Positions 25,876 through 34,685 of a DNA stretch of 64,000 bases are shown here, one piece after another; positions within the stretch are counted from its first letter, which is position 1, and every line of letters begins with the position of its first letter. The notes under the pieces are model-generated. The model saw nothing but the letters and a program-made list of their open reading frames with translations, was not told the origin of the DNA and searched no databases. The position numbers and the translations under genes are program-made. The DNA is from Ruegeria atlantica (GTDB lineage Bacteria > Pseudomonadota > Alphaproteobacteria > Rhodobacterales > Rhodobacteraceae): assembly GCA_013032095.1 (NCBI GenBank), contig WQBJ01000015.1:1-64000 (forward strand), written 5' to 3'.

Positions 25876-27237
25876 TTATGATACCCGTTCGGTTTCAAGT
25901 ATAAGCGGGCCGCTGGTGCGCATTGTAAATGTCAAAACTGGTTCTGGTAATTGCATCTTGCTCAACGAAAAATTTATACGGCGGAGTACCGAGGCCATCA
26001 AAACCATGATCTCCGTTTCTGCATATTGCGCACCTATGCAAATTCTAGGCCCATCTCCAAATGGAATATACTGCCCACGCGGCGGAGCAGCACCCAAGAA
26101 TCGTTCCAGTCGATATTGTTCCGGATCGTCCCATAATTTTTCGTTTCTGTGCAACGAATAAACAGGGAAAAACAACGCGTCTCCCTTTTCGATTTTAACA
26201 CCTTTGATTTTGACGGTTTCTGATGCATCCCTGGCAAAAAAGGCCGCAGATGGATAAAGTCGCAGAGTTTCCTTCACGTGCGCGCGCAACAACGGCATCG
26301 CCTCAAGGTCAGAAAACTCCACTAGGCCGTCAGGTCGAATGGCCTGAATTTCAGTCCGAATTCTGTTTTGAATATCAGGGTTCAACGCCAACAGATAATA
26401 CCCCCAAGCCAACGCGTTGGCCGAGGTTTCATGGCCTGCAACAACAAACGTCAGCAGATTATCGACAGTTGTCTCTTCGTCTTCGAAGTCCGTCTTCAGC
26501 GCCTCAATCATGAAATCAAGAAAGTCGCGGGGTTCGCACCGTTTTTCAGACCGACGGTGTTCTATCACCTGCCGCGCGAGATCGCGCATCTGTGTAACCG
26601 GAGCCTTGCTAGTAAGCCATTTCTTACGCGGCAACCATTTTGGCAATCCCATCAAATCGAACAGCGATAAATCTGAAATGTAGTTAAAATATGCGATCAG
26701 CCCTAAACGAATTTGCTCAGAGCTGACCTCCTCGTTTCCAGAAAAGATCACTCGAGAAATGTTCGTCAATGTCGAGGCGGGCGCAACTTGAGATATATCT
26801 ATTGAGCCTTCGTTTTCCGCGAGGGAGTCTGCGACTTCTGCACCGGTTTCAGCAAAATGTTTAGCGATTACCGGAAGGTTTCTGGCCGCGAACAAAGGAG
26901 AATACCTGCGCCTTTGCTGACGCCATTTCTCTCCCTCAGAAAGTATCAAACCGTTGCCGACTGCCGAGCCGATTATATCCTTTGTGAACTTTGCCTTAGG
27001 AAATGCGCGGCCCTGCCCAACTAGCAATTCAGTGATCATTTCCGGATCACAAATGTAGTGTATGTTCAGTGGGCCGCGAACATAGGTCTGGCGCAGAGTT
27101 TCGGCTGGTATGACTTCAAGCATATTTCGACCGGCAGACCTAGCGAATTGGATCAAAGTCACTGGTTCTTCCGCCAATCTCGCTGCCACTGGAGTGACGT
27201 CGAACTGCTTCATTTTCGTCATGCCAAACGCAGTCAA
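25876..27237 (-). CDS. Cytochrome P450
   Basis: 453 residues with all P450 landmarks: I-helix oxygen-binding AGHETSANALAW, K-helix ExxR in HVKETLRLYPSAA, the PERF-like YRLERF, and the haem-thiolate loop FGDGPRICIGAQ with its Cys. No membrane anchor, so soluble and class I-like, requiring a ferredoxin partner not found in the window. The start is TTG 27237 with AAGGA 8 bp upstream; ATG 27222 is possible. Its CYP102/CYP4-like motif spacing suggests fatty-acid or terpenoid-type substrates, a guess only. Placed between the second receiver gene and the sensor kinase. Confidence 0.9.
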   Translation of the reverse strand: MTAFGMTKMKQFDVTPVAARLAEEPVTLIQFARSAGRNMLEVIPAETLRQTYVRGPLNIHYICDPEMITELLVGQGRAFPKAKFTKDIIGSAVGNGLILSEGEKWRQQRRRYSPLFAARNLPVIAKHFAETGAEVADSLAENEGSIDISQVAPASTLTNISRVIFSGNEEVSSEQIRLGLIAYFNYISDLSLFDLMGLPKWLPRKKWLTSKAPVTQMRDLARQVIEHRRSEKRCEPRDFLDFMIEALKTDFEDEETTVDNLLTFVVAGHETSANALAWGYYLLALNPDIQNRIRTEIQAIRPDGLVEFSDLEAMPLLRAHVKETLRLYPSAAFFARDASETVKIKGVKIEKGDALFFPVYSLHRNEKLWDDPEQYRLERFLGAAPPRGQYIPFGDGPRICIGAQYAETEIMVLMASVLRRINFSLSKMQLPEPVLTFTMRTSGPLILETERVS

Positions 27238-27511
27238 ATCGCGGTTCCTTGGAGTATCTAAGCCTGCCTAAGCTTCAACTTATGTAGGGAGACGCCACAT
27301 TAGCAACGAAATCCTAGACTTTTGACGTCAATGTAGGCACTTACGCAACAATAAGGGTACCAGGGCAACATGGGTAAAGCTTCAACTAGAGCACAACAAT
27401 TTTATCGCTTGCGCCAAATTCCTTGCCAAACTGTGAACCCAATTCCGACCAACTGCGTCCTCATTTTTCAGATATCCCAGCCCTATAAGTGCGAGTAATG
27501 AAGACATTGGG

Positions 27512-28939
27512 ATGACGGCTATCGACCCCGCGCAGCTGGACCGGTCAACCGGTGAGCCGGAAAACCGGCTTCTGCAAAATATCAAGGACTACACTGCCAT
27601 GAGCTTCGCGCTTTTATGGCAGCGGCAAGCTATATTTCTTGCTACGACCATACTGACCGGTTTCTTCTTTGATCCTGTAAATGCCTTATTGTTCTACGGA
27701 GTGATATTAATTTGCGAAATACAGGACTTGATGCTCGCTAAACGCGTACCTCGCTTAAGTCCGGACCAGCATAAAGCAATTGCAATGATGGTTGCTTGGA
27801 TACTACTAAACACGATCCTCAGCTCAACTGCGATATGCCTGTATGCTGTTTCAGTTGCTCTAAAACAGCCAACTGGTGGACACTTTACCCCTTTGTTTTT
27901 CTTGTTTGCAGCGGCGTTGTTTGCGGCGATGAACAACCATCAGTTCGTCTGGGCAATGATTGTGCGCCTAGCGATGTATGGCGTTTCATTTATGGTAATA
28001 GTTGTGAAGGATATCTGGGTCGAACGTCCTGAGCTTTCGTCTGATCTTTGGCTACAGTTTTTCACAGTCATTTTTGTAATGTACTTCTTAATCGACTGTT
28101 CCCTGGTATTTCTGAAACTGTACCGCAAAAATTTGGCGCAACTTGAAAAGCTCAAAGAAGAGCATGAAAGAACAAGGGCCGCTTACATTGCCAAGTCTCA
28201 ATTCATATCCACAGTTAGTCATGAACTGCGCACTCCTCTAACCTCAATTAAGGGATCTTTAGATCTGCTCAACACCGGTGCACTGGGTGAAATTCCGGAA
28301 CCGATGCAAAATCTCGTGCTCTTGGCGAGCAAGAACAGTGAACGTCTCGCTTCCCTGATTAACGACGTACTCGACATTCAAAAAATGGAAGCTGGCGAAA
28401 TGAACTACCGTGAGCGAGCAATTGATGTGCATGAGTTGGTTCGAGAAGCTATTTCATGCAACTTAGGATATGTTAGCGCTCATTGTGTGGAAATCTCGGA
28501 AGACATCCGCGGCAGCGGCAAAGTGTATGTACGAGGGGATGCATTGCGACTTCTTCAAGTCTTAGCGAACATGATATCCAACGCAGCCAAATTTTCCCGC
28601 AAAGGTGGAGAAATCACCGTCGGTTGCGATAGCATCGGAAAGAACGTGCGTATATTCGTAAAAGACCAAGGTATCGGTATTCCAAAAGGTTCCCGGGAAA
28701 AAGTTTTTGAACGATTTTCGCAAATTGATTCTTCTGACGAGCGTCACGTGGGAGGTACTGGCCTCGGAATGCATATCTCCAAGGAAATTGTCGAACATTT
28801 TGGTGGAATTATTGACTATCAAAGTGTTTTCGGCAAAGGCACTGAGTTTTTCATTGAACTACCCAAAATGGAAGGCGAGACGACTGAAACCATCAATCAA
28901 CGGCAAACCTTAAATACTGATATCGCATCTTCGCGGTAG
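27512..28939 (+). CDS. Membrane sensor histidine kinase
   Basis: 475 residues. Five to six hydrophobic helices between residues 40 and 205 form a membrane sensor with little periplasmic part, followed by a coiled linker (residues 205-235; no HAMP or PAS domain). H-box SQFISTVSHELRTPL with H247, N-box NMISNAAKFS, G1 DQGIGIP, F-box VFERFSQ and G2 GGTGLGMHIS are all intact. The membrane-embedded sensor could detect a hydrophobic signal such as a long-chain AHL; that is inference from its neighbours. Expected to phosphorylate the two receiver proteins at 22045 and 24684. Confidence 0.9.
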   Translation: MTAIDPAQLDRSTGEPENRLLQNIKDYTAMSFALLWQRQAIFLATTILTGFFFDPVNALLFYGVILICEIQDLMLAKRVPRLSPDQHKAIAMMVAWILLNTILSSTAICLYAVSVALKQPTGGHFTPLFFLFAAALFAAMNNHQFVWAMIVRLAMYGVSFMVIVVKDIWVERPELSSDLWLQFFTVIFVMYFLIDCSLVFLKLYRKNLAQLEKLKEEHERTRAAYIAKSQFISTVSHELRTPLTSIKGSLDLLNTGALGEIPEPMQNLVLLASKNSERLASLINDVLDIQKMEAGEMNYRERAIDVHELVREAISCNLGYVSAHCVEISEDIRGSGKVYVRGDALRLLQVLANMISNAAKFSRKGGEITVGCDSIGKNVRIFVKDQGIGIPKGSREKVFERFSQIDSSDERHVGGTGLGMHISKEIVEHFGGIIDYQSVFGKGTEFFIELPKMEGETTETINQRQTLNTDIASSR

Positions 28940-28976
28940 CTTCCGGCAGACCACAAGACTGTGTTGCTCCCAAACG

Positions 28977-29095
28977 AGCGCTGTCAGACAAATTCGAACC
29001 AGCCGCAACTAGGGCAGTAGGTTTGTCTTTTGTGAATCACCTAGTTCGTGTCCTTCGGCAAGAACGGCGCACCGTGTGAACTTGAAACCACTACG
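28977..29095 (-). mobile_element. Relic of an IS6-family left end
   Basis: GCGCTGTCAGACAAATTCG near 28978 matches the left end of the five IS copies; the following 100 bp translate on the minus strand to FKFTRCAVLAEGHELG, matching FKLTRTAALAEWRELG at the transposase C-terminus. It is more diverged than the five copies and lacks the rest of the element. It truncates a sulfotransferase relic. Confidence 0.75.
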
Positions 29096-29470
29096 TATTT
29101 CACGTCTTTGCCTGATCCGACGGACTGGAAGGGCATAGCGGGAGGCGGGGAGTGCGTCTTGAATGCTCGGCGATTGTTCGTGGGCATCGCTGCCACACGG
29201 TCTACGACGTCCTGATGCGGCTGGCCTAGATAACCTAAAAATTCAGCCCAAAGTACTTCCTCATAAACATCACGGAAATCAGCGTTCTTGCCGCCATCAA
29301 TTGATAAACAATATTCGTTGTCCAAGTCGTGCCGATTTTGAAGGGAACGGAAATGACAACGTCGCCATCACGTCATTCTATTTTTTTGAAATTCAGGCCG
29401 AATCCACGGCGGCCCTGCCAGAGGGGCGTTTCATTGCGCAGTATCGCCCATTTTATCGTCCGTCCACTTG
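29086..29470 (-). pseudogene. Sulfotransferase-family gene, decayed
   Basis: In two minus-strand frames one finds DGDVVISVPFKIGTTWTTNI (the PAPS-binding 5'-phosphosulfate loop KxGTTW) and then, after a frameshift near 29300, GKNADFRDVYEEVLWAEFLG, RRAFKTHSPPPAMPF and DVKYVVV, which is the Sulfotransfer_1 order. A TGA replaces a codon in NFKKIE-RDGD. The C-terminal half was lost at the IS6 relic. Not functional. Confidence 0.7.
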
Positions 29471-30098
29471 CTTTCATCTGAAATACGACGGCGATAGAGT
29501 CTTTTTTACCGTACCGACCTAGCTAAGCCGTTATCGTTTTTTGACATGGTTATTACCCACAGTCACGAGTAACCTGATCAAGGATTTGAGTATCATGTGT
29601 TGCAGAAGGACTCAGATTTGAGCACAGTGCGGGCGTTCGCCGAAGTATAGTGATTGCACTATGCCCACGGAGAAAAGAAACATATTAGTAGTTTTCTGCC
29701 GCGTCTAAAAGCGCAGGATTTCATTGTCCTTCAGAAGGTTTCCTCTAAAACAGGATCGACACATAGCTGGCCGCAGTCGCCTTATTGAGAAAAAAGATCA
29801 ATAAAAAAAGATACAACAATAATAGTGCTGCCAATATTGAGTTTATTTGCGCAGGTTTTAGGGAGCTATTCTTTTTCGGGCCAAATGTTTCGACCACGAC
29901 GTCATTTAAAAGCGGGAATAGCTCCCTTTTACTTTTACTTTGCTTAACCATAGTCAACTCGCACTAACTATCTATACTTTTCCACACCCATCATTAACCG
30001 AGCATTAATTCTCTGCTTTTCTTCGGTTTTATCAATTTTTTTGATCTCTGATGGAAACAATAATTGCCAAGTTGCTGCAGTTGTCGACAAACATACAG
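29471..30098. other. 628-bp stretch without a supported gene
   Basis: Contains a 70-codon open frame on the minus strand (29745-29957) with one hydrophobic helix (INSILAALLLLYLFLLIFFL) but no ribosome site; I leave it undecided. GGGAGCTATTC (29861-29871) and GAATAGCTCCC (29916-29926) are perfect 11-bp inverted repeats 44 bp apart inside that frame. Confidence 0.4.
29861..29926. repeat. Inverted repeat, 11-bp arms
   Basis: Perfect arms GGGAGCTATTC and GAATAGCTCCC with a 44-bp spacer; the right arm is followed by a short T-run (CCCTTTTACTTTT). Could be a structured transcript end or the ends of a small lost element. Confidence 0.5.
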
Positions 30099-30263
30099 GT
30101 GATGTCAGACAAATTTGGACCAGTCTAGGTTCCAGGCTCATTGATTTACAGACAGAATAGAACGGTAGCCGCGAGCGCGATGGCCGACAGAAAGACCTTC
30201 GGGCATCTGTCATATCGGGTTGCCACGCGCCGCCAGTCCTTTAGGTGCCCGAACATGATCTCG
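30099..30263 (-). mobile_element. IS5-family (IS427-like) transposase C-terminal remnant
   Basis: Minus-strand translation gives EIMFGHLKDWRRVATRYDRC, PKVFLSAIALAATVLFCL and a stop near 30146. The WRRVATRYDR and final hydrophobic IALAATV are classic for IS5-family transposases. The element's right end follows near 30100-30125. IS6 copy 4 cuts it at 30264. Confidence 0.8.
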
Positions 30264-31081
30264 GGTGCTGACAGACAAATTCGAACCAGTCTCAGCTAGG
30301 CCAGTATAGCTGCGCTTTATGCCGCACCAAGTTCGCGCCACTCGGCGAGAGCGGCGGTGCGTGTCAGCTTGAAGGTATCTCTGCTGGTGAGAGATCTTTC
30401 CTGGTTGAAGTGGTTGTAGACAGAGGAGTGGACGGCGGCGAATTTCTGTAAACTTCGCATGCGCCTGAAACGTTGCATCGCGCGCTCACGTCGTCGAAAC
30501 GGCAGGTGCGAGTTCTCGACTCGGTTGTTGAGCCGCCTGCCCGTTTGCTGTTTTTCGAATGCACCCAGTTCTCTGAGCGCGGTTCTGTATGAGGCGAAGC
30601 GATCCGTGACGACGGTTTCCGCTTTGCCGTGTCGCTTCATTAACTTCTTGAGGAATTTCAGTGCAGCCTGCTTGTTTCGGCGTTTGGTAACAACGACTTC
30701 CAGTACCTCGCCTTCGTGATCAACAGCCCGCCAAAGATAATGCCGCTTGCCATTCACCTTCACGAAAACCTCGTCCACGTGCCACTTCCATTTGGAGAAC
30801 GCGCGCAGCTACTGAACACGCTTCTACCTTATCTCAGCAGCAAACATCGGGCCAAACCTGTGCCACCAATATCGGACAGTTTCGTAGCTCACGTCGATGC
30901 CTCGCTCGTGCAGCAGATCTTCGACATTCCGATGCGAGAGCGGAAATCGGATGTACAGCATCACCGCAAGACGGATGATCTCGGGACTGGTTTTTAAGTA
31001 CTTGAAAGAGGCAGGTCTGGTCATGGGCAAAAGCTACGCAACCGCCCTGCCCCGCTCAAGCAAAGTTCTTCTGACAAGACC
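30264..31081 (-). mobile_element. IS6-family insertion sequence, copy 4 (818 bp)
   Basis: Left end GGTGCTGACAGACAAATTCG at 30264, right end to 31081. Full length but without flanking duplication. Inserted into the IS5 remnant on the left; on the right it stops 18 bp short of a SoxR/MerR-like palindrome. Confidence 0.9.
30317..31024 (-). pseudogene. IS6 transposase with two nonsense codons (copy 4)
   Basis: Same length as the intact copy, but codons at 30826-30824 and 30811-30809 are TAG, in the segment that reads EIRRKRVQQLRA in the intact transposase (Arg/Lys and Gln codons). DDE motifs downstream are intact. Two point mutations would be needed to revive it. Confidence 0.85.
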
Positions 31082-31095
31082 CTGTCATCAACTGC

Positions 31096-31126
31096 TTGAC
31101 CTCAACTTAAGTTGAGGAAGTAGCAA
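31096..31126 (+). promoter_or_regulatory. SoxR/MerR-like operator-promoter
   Basis: CCTCAACTTAAGTTGAGG (31100-31117) is a perfect 18-bp palindrome. It differs from the enterobacterial SoxR site (CCTCAAGTTAACTTGAGG) only in the order of two inner bases in each half. A -35 box TTGACC (31096-31101) is followed by a 19-bp spacer containing the palindrome and a weak TAGCAA -10, the elongated spacing used by MerR-type activators. It lies 57 bp upstream of the DUF1330-MFS-MBL operon. No merR-type gene is in the window. Confidence 0.65.
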
Positions 31127-31173
31127 CGCAAGAGGACGCTCGAATCATCGGGCAAAAAGAAGCGGAGATTGAA

Positions 31174-31545
31174 ATGTCAAAACAGAAGCCAGCCTACCTT
31201 GTGGCCAGTTCGTTCATGCCGGAAGGCCACGGCGCGCTTGATCCTTACGGTCAGGCCACGCACCCCATTATGGAAAAGTGGGGCGGAGAGTTGATCGTCG
31301 CAGGCGAGACCGGGCAATTCATGGATCATTTCGAGGGTGAGTGGAAAGATGATGCTCGGTTCACATTGTTCCGGTTCCCCTCGATGGAGGCACTGCAAGG
31401 CTTCTGGAATTCGGAAGAGTATCAGGCTGTCAAGCACCTCAGAACGGATGTGATCCCCCCGAATTTTACATTTGCGGTTGAGGGTTTCGACGCCGAAGAA
31501 TGGGCCGGGGAAAACCCAGATCACGCTTACGTCCAAAAAGACTAA
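31174..31545 (+). CDS. DUF1330-domain protein
   Basis: 123 residues of the dimeric ferredoxin-like DUF1330 family. Landmarks: YLVASSFMPEGHGALDPYG, KWGGELIVAGETGQFM and a FRFPSMEALQGFWNSEEYQA segment typical of the family. No enzymatic role established for the family. First gene of a likely three-gene operon with the MFS exporter (27 bp gap) and MBL-fold protein, under the MerR-like operator at 31100. Confidence 0.8.
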   Translation: MSKQKPAYLVASSFMPEGHGALDPYGQATHPIMEKWGGELIVAGETGQFMDHFEGEWKDDARFTLFRFPSMEALQGFWNSEEYQAVKHLRTDVIPPNFTFAVEGFDAEEWAGENPDHAYVQKD

Positions 31546-31572
31546 ACACCTGGTTCGAGCGCGGAGCGAATT

Positions 31573-32994
31573 ATGACCACAGCCGTTGAACACAAAACAG
31601 AAGCCGGTTGGCAGGAGATCTTGAAGGGAGAGTTCTCAGCAGCGTCTGCCGTCCTTGCGGCTGGCATCGCGCTTCACGCGGTGAACATAACCCTTTCTGC
31701 CACGATGCTGCCTTCCATCGTGGCAGATATTGGCGGGCACAGCCTCTATGCTTGGAACGCAACGCTCGCGACGCTTGCGGCGATCCTCAGTGCGGCCGTC
31801 ACCGGCAATTTGTTGAGGCGCACGGGTGTCCGTCTTGGGTTTGGGCTATCCGGGCTTATCTTTGCGACCGGCAGCCTGCTGGCCGCATTGGCGTGGACCA
31901 TGCCGGTTTTGCTGATTGGGCGGGTCATTCAGGGCGCTGGTGGCGGGATGCTGTTCACGCTTTGCTATTCGATGATCATCGTCGTCTATCCAGAACGTCT
32001 GTGGTCCCGAGCCATGGCGCTTTTGTCCGGGACGTGGGGCATCACGATGTTGTTCGGACCGGCCGTCGGTGGCGTTTTCGCCGAGCTTAGCATGTGGCGC
32101 ATGGGGTTCGGTATCATGCTGCCGATCACGGCCCTGTTTGTTGCGTTGACCCTGACGTTGCTTCCGCGCAGAAAGCAGGATCATAGACCGACTGAGCCAA
32201 TAGCGTTCGGACAATTGGCGTTACTTGCAGGGTCAGTCTTGGCGATTTCCCTCGGCAGTATTGCACCATCGATAACATGGGCTGTTGTGGCAGTGCTTGT
32301 TTCTGTCTTGCTTTTGCTGACGCTGATGCGCCGCGAACAGATCAAGACCGTGCGGCTGTTCCCTCGTGGTGCCGCCTTTCCCGGAACACCGCTTTTTCTG
32401 GCTATTTCGGTCATGGCGCTTTTGATCTTCTGTATCAATGCCGAATTCTTCATGCCGTTCTATCTGCAAAGACTGCACGGGCTCAGCCCGCTAATGGCAG
32501 GCTACGTGGCAGCGCTGGTGTCTATTGGATGGGCGGTGTCCGAAGTTTATTCCGCGCGCTTTACTGGTCGAAAGATGCACCAGGCGGTACTCGCCGGGCC
32601 AATCCTGATGATGGTTGCCTGTTTGGTGCTTGGCATGGCAACGCCGATGTTCAGGAATTCAGGATTGGCAATGACGTCATTGCTGTCACTCGGCCTGATT
32701 GTTCTGGGCGTCGGTATCGGCTCCGGTTGGCCACACCTCAACACATTCATCCTGCAATTTACGGATGAGAACGAACGGGACATGGCTGCCTCTGCCTTAT
32801 CCACGGTTCAGATGTTTGCAGTCGCGTTTGGGACCGCTGCGGCTGGCCTGGTCGGCAACTTTACAGGGTTCAATGAAGCTGGGAACCTGACGACCATAGC
32901 CAATTCCGCAGTGTGGCTGTTCGTGACTTTCGGGTTGGTCGCCGGGGTTGCAGTTCTTGCCAGCCGTGCCCTGATTGCCGGGCAGAAGGAATAA
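31573..32994 (+). CDS. MFS transporter, 14-helix (DHA2-type) drug exporter
   Basis: 473 residues, about 14 predicted helices. MFS motif A-like GNLLRRTGVRLGFGL follows helix 2; RVIQGAGGGMLFTLCYSMII is the helix-4 motif B and SGTWGITMLFGPAVGGVFAE is the antiporter motif C (GxxxGPxxGG), so it is an exporter. Sits in the middle of the operon started by the DUF1330 gene; a role in expelling a redox-active or electrophilic compound would suit the SoxR-like operator. Confidence 0.88.
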   Translation: MTTAVEHKTEAGWQEILKGEFSAASAVLAAGIALHAVNITLSATMLPSIVADIGGHSLYAWNATLATLAAILSAAVTGNLLRRTGVRLGFGLSGLIFATGSLLAALAWTMPVLLIGRVIQGAGGGMLFTLCYSMIIVVYPERLWSRAMALLSGTWGITMLFGPAVGGVFAELSMWRMGFGIMLPITALFVALTLTLLPRRKQDHRPTEPIAFGQLALLAGSVLAISLGSIAPSITWAVVAVLVSVLLLLTLMRREQIKTVRLFPRGAAFPGTPLFLAISVMALLIFCINAEFFMPFYLQRLHGLSPLMAGYVAALVSIGWAVSEVYSARFTGRKMHQAVLAGPILMMVACLVLGMATPMFRNSGLAMTSLLSLGLIVLGVGIGSGWPHLNTFILQFTDENERDMAASALSTVQMFAVAFGTAAAGLVGNFTGFNEAGNLTTIANSAVWLFVTFGLVAGVAVLASRALIAGQKE

Positions 32995-32998
32995 CAGG

Positions 32999-33637
32999 AT
33001 GGAACAATTATTCCCGGACCTTTGGCAAACACCGCTGGAACTACACTTTGGGACATTGAAGTACCACGGCTACGTTCTTCAGCATTCTGAAGGGCGAGAT
33101 ATGATCTATGTTGCCGAGGAACCGTCGACGCTGCATGCCATCAAAACATCAGGAAATGTCGATCACCTGTACCTCAGCCATAATCATGAGATTTCCGACG
33201 GGCTGGCCAAGGCGAGCTCTACGCTCGGTGCGCCTGTGGTTGGACATGCGGAAATGCAGAAGTACTTTCCGAAAGGTCTAAAGCTGGACCAATGCATTGA
33301 AACGGATGGTCGCACCAAAATCAGCGTCGGGTTGGAGGCGATTTACACGTCGGGGCATACGGATAACAACATCTGCTATAGATACGCCTCGCCGTACGGT
33401 AAGATATATCTATTTGTCGGTGATACTCTGTACCCCGATAACGACGAATGGAGGGCTTTGGTTATGGAACGCCACGGGGGGAACAGGCAGACGTTGATCA
33501 AGACGCTGGGGATTCTTAAAAATGTGCAGACGGACGTGATCATTCCCAGCGTCGCCGTAGGAAACTACCAGATAGCCGAACTGACCGAGAGCGACTGGCA
33601 TGCTGCGTTGGACGCAGCTATCTCGTCTTTGCAGTGA
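32999..33637 (+). CDS. MBL-fold hydrolase-like protein
   Basis: 212 residues from ATG 32999, AAGGA 8 bp upstream and 4 bp after the MFS stop. Metallo-beta-lactamase fold: LYLSHNHEISDGLAKASS at the usual metal-binding loop, then IYTSGHTDNNICYRY (third metal His in SGHT) and YLFVGDTLYPDNDEW (bridging Asp in GDT). The first motif reads HNHEISD instead of HxHxDH, so one ligand is displaced by two residues. Cytosolic; may detoxify the compound exported by the adjacent MFS protein. Substrate unknown. Confidence 0.8.
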   Translation: MEQLFPDLWQTPLELHFGTLKYHGYVLQHSEGRDMIYVAEEPSTLHAIKTSGNVDHLYLSHNHEISDGLAKASSTLGAPVVGHAEMQKYFPKGLKLDQCIETDGRTKISVGLEAIYTSGHTDNNICYRYASPYGKIYLFVGDTLYPDNDEWRALVMERHGGNRQTLIKTLGILKNVQTDVIIPSVAVGNYQIAELTESDWHAALDAAISSLQ

Positions 33638-33755
33638 ATTGGGGACTGGCAGCATCATTGGTGCCACGACGAGGCAAACTTCTCCAAACTTGAGAACCTT
33701 TGCGGCTCATATCGGCCCATTTCCGACATTCGTTCTAACGACGCTGTATGTCCGC

Positions 33756-34589
33756 TTACATTACCTTTCGGAACTTCCTGGCCACCTGCGCGGCGGTGCC
33801 CTCGTCAAACCGTGGTCCGGCGATCAGGCAGAAAGTCAACTGCAATGTGGAACTGGGTTCGCTTGATTGTGCCCGGGAGAACCCTTCGGCAACCGAAGCT
33901 GGAAGAAACGCTCGGCAGAACTCTACTTCAACCGCATCCCGTAAGGACGCAACGGTAGCAGCTTCAAGAACCAGCTCATGAGCATAGCGACCATCCCTCA
34001 GATCGCGCAGCGCACCGTCTCTCAGGACGCAGTCAGTGGTTAGCAGACCGCAGCGCGCTTTTCCGTTTTCACTCTTCGAAGACCCAAACCATGTGATTTC
34101 TTCGGTCCAGAGCTCATGGCCTTCTTCACTTTCAGGTTCTCGAGCCACAATGGCCATGTCCAGAACCCCAGAGGCGACTTTCGGCCGAAGTGATCTGCTT
34201 GGCTCAAGAACGATGCTCGGGGACACTCTTGGGAATTCGCGCTGAAAGATCGGCAACAGCTTTTGTAGCAAGGTTGGCGCATAATCGGTCGGAGCACCGA
34301 ACTTGAGAGGCCCAGCCAAGTCATCCTGCCGCAACTCTCCAAGAAGCTCATAGTTGAGCGACATCAATCTCAGCCCCTTTGCCCTGAGCACCTCTCCGGC
34401 TGAAGTTAGTGAGATGCCTTGATTGCTGCGCTCCAGCACGCGTTTTCCAAGAATTTCTTCGAGGCGTTTGATCTGCTGACTGATGGCCGCTGGGGTCTTG
34501 TTCAATTGTATGGCGGCAGGTTTGAAACCCTTTGCGTCGATCACAGTTAGGAATGTTTTGATGAGATCAAGATCAAGCGCAGGGGGCAT
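33756..34589 (-). CDS. LysR-family transcriptional regulator
   Basis: 277 residues from ATG 34589 (MPPALDLDLIKTFLTVID); a 51-codon upstream extension is rejected as non-coding. HTH: GFKPAAIQLNKTPAAISQQI. The effector domain begins near residue 90 (GPLKFGAPTDYAPTLLQKLL). Convergent with the MBL operon and divergent from the small gene at 34686; it may control either. Confidence 0.85.
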   Translation of the reverse strand: MPPALDLDLIKTFLTVIDAKGFKPAAIQLNKTPAAISQQIKRLEEILGKRVLERSNQGISLTSAGEVLRAKGLRLMSLNYELLGELRQDDLAGPLKFGAPTDYAPTLLQKLLPIFQREFPRVSPSIVLEPSRSLRPKVASGVLDMAIVAREPESEEGHELWTEEITWFGSSKSENGKARCGLLTTDCVLRDGALRDLRDGRYAHELVLEAATVASLRDAVEVEFCRAFLPASVAEGFSRAQSSEPSSTLQLTFCLIAGPRFDEGTAAQVARKFRKVM

Positions 34590-34685
34590 GATTAAGTGAA
34601 TCCGACATAAGCTGTTAAAGTTCTTTCGTTTGCCTGATCTACCGAAATTAGCCACGCTTAGCGAGAAAAATCTGGGAGGAAGGGC

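Noticed and set aside
29041-29325. 94-codon open frame on the minus strand taken as one gene
   Set aside because: It is a chimera: the first part is the sulfotransferase relic, the last 16 codons are out-of-frame IS6 sequence.
29745-29957. 70-codon membrane-peptide frame on the minus strand
   Set aside because: One hydrophobic helix in a low-complexity AT-rich stretch, no ribosome site; not enough to call a gene.
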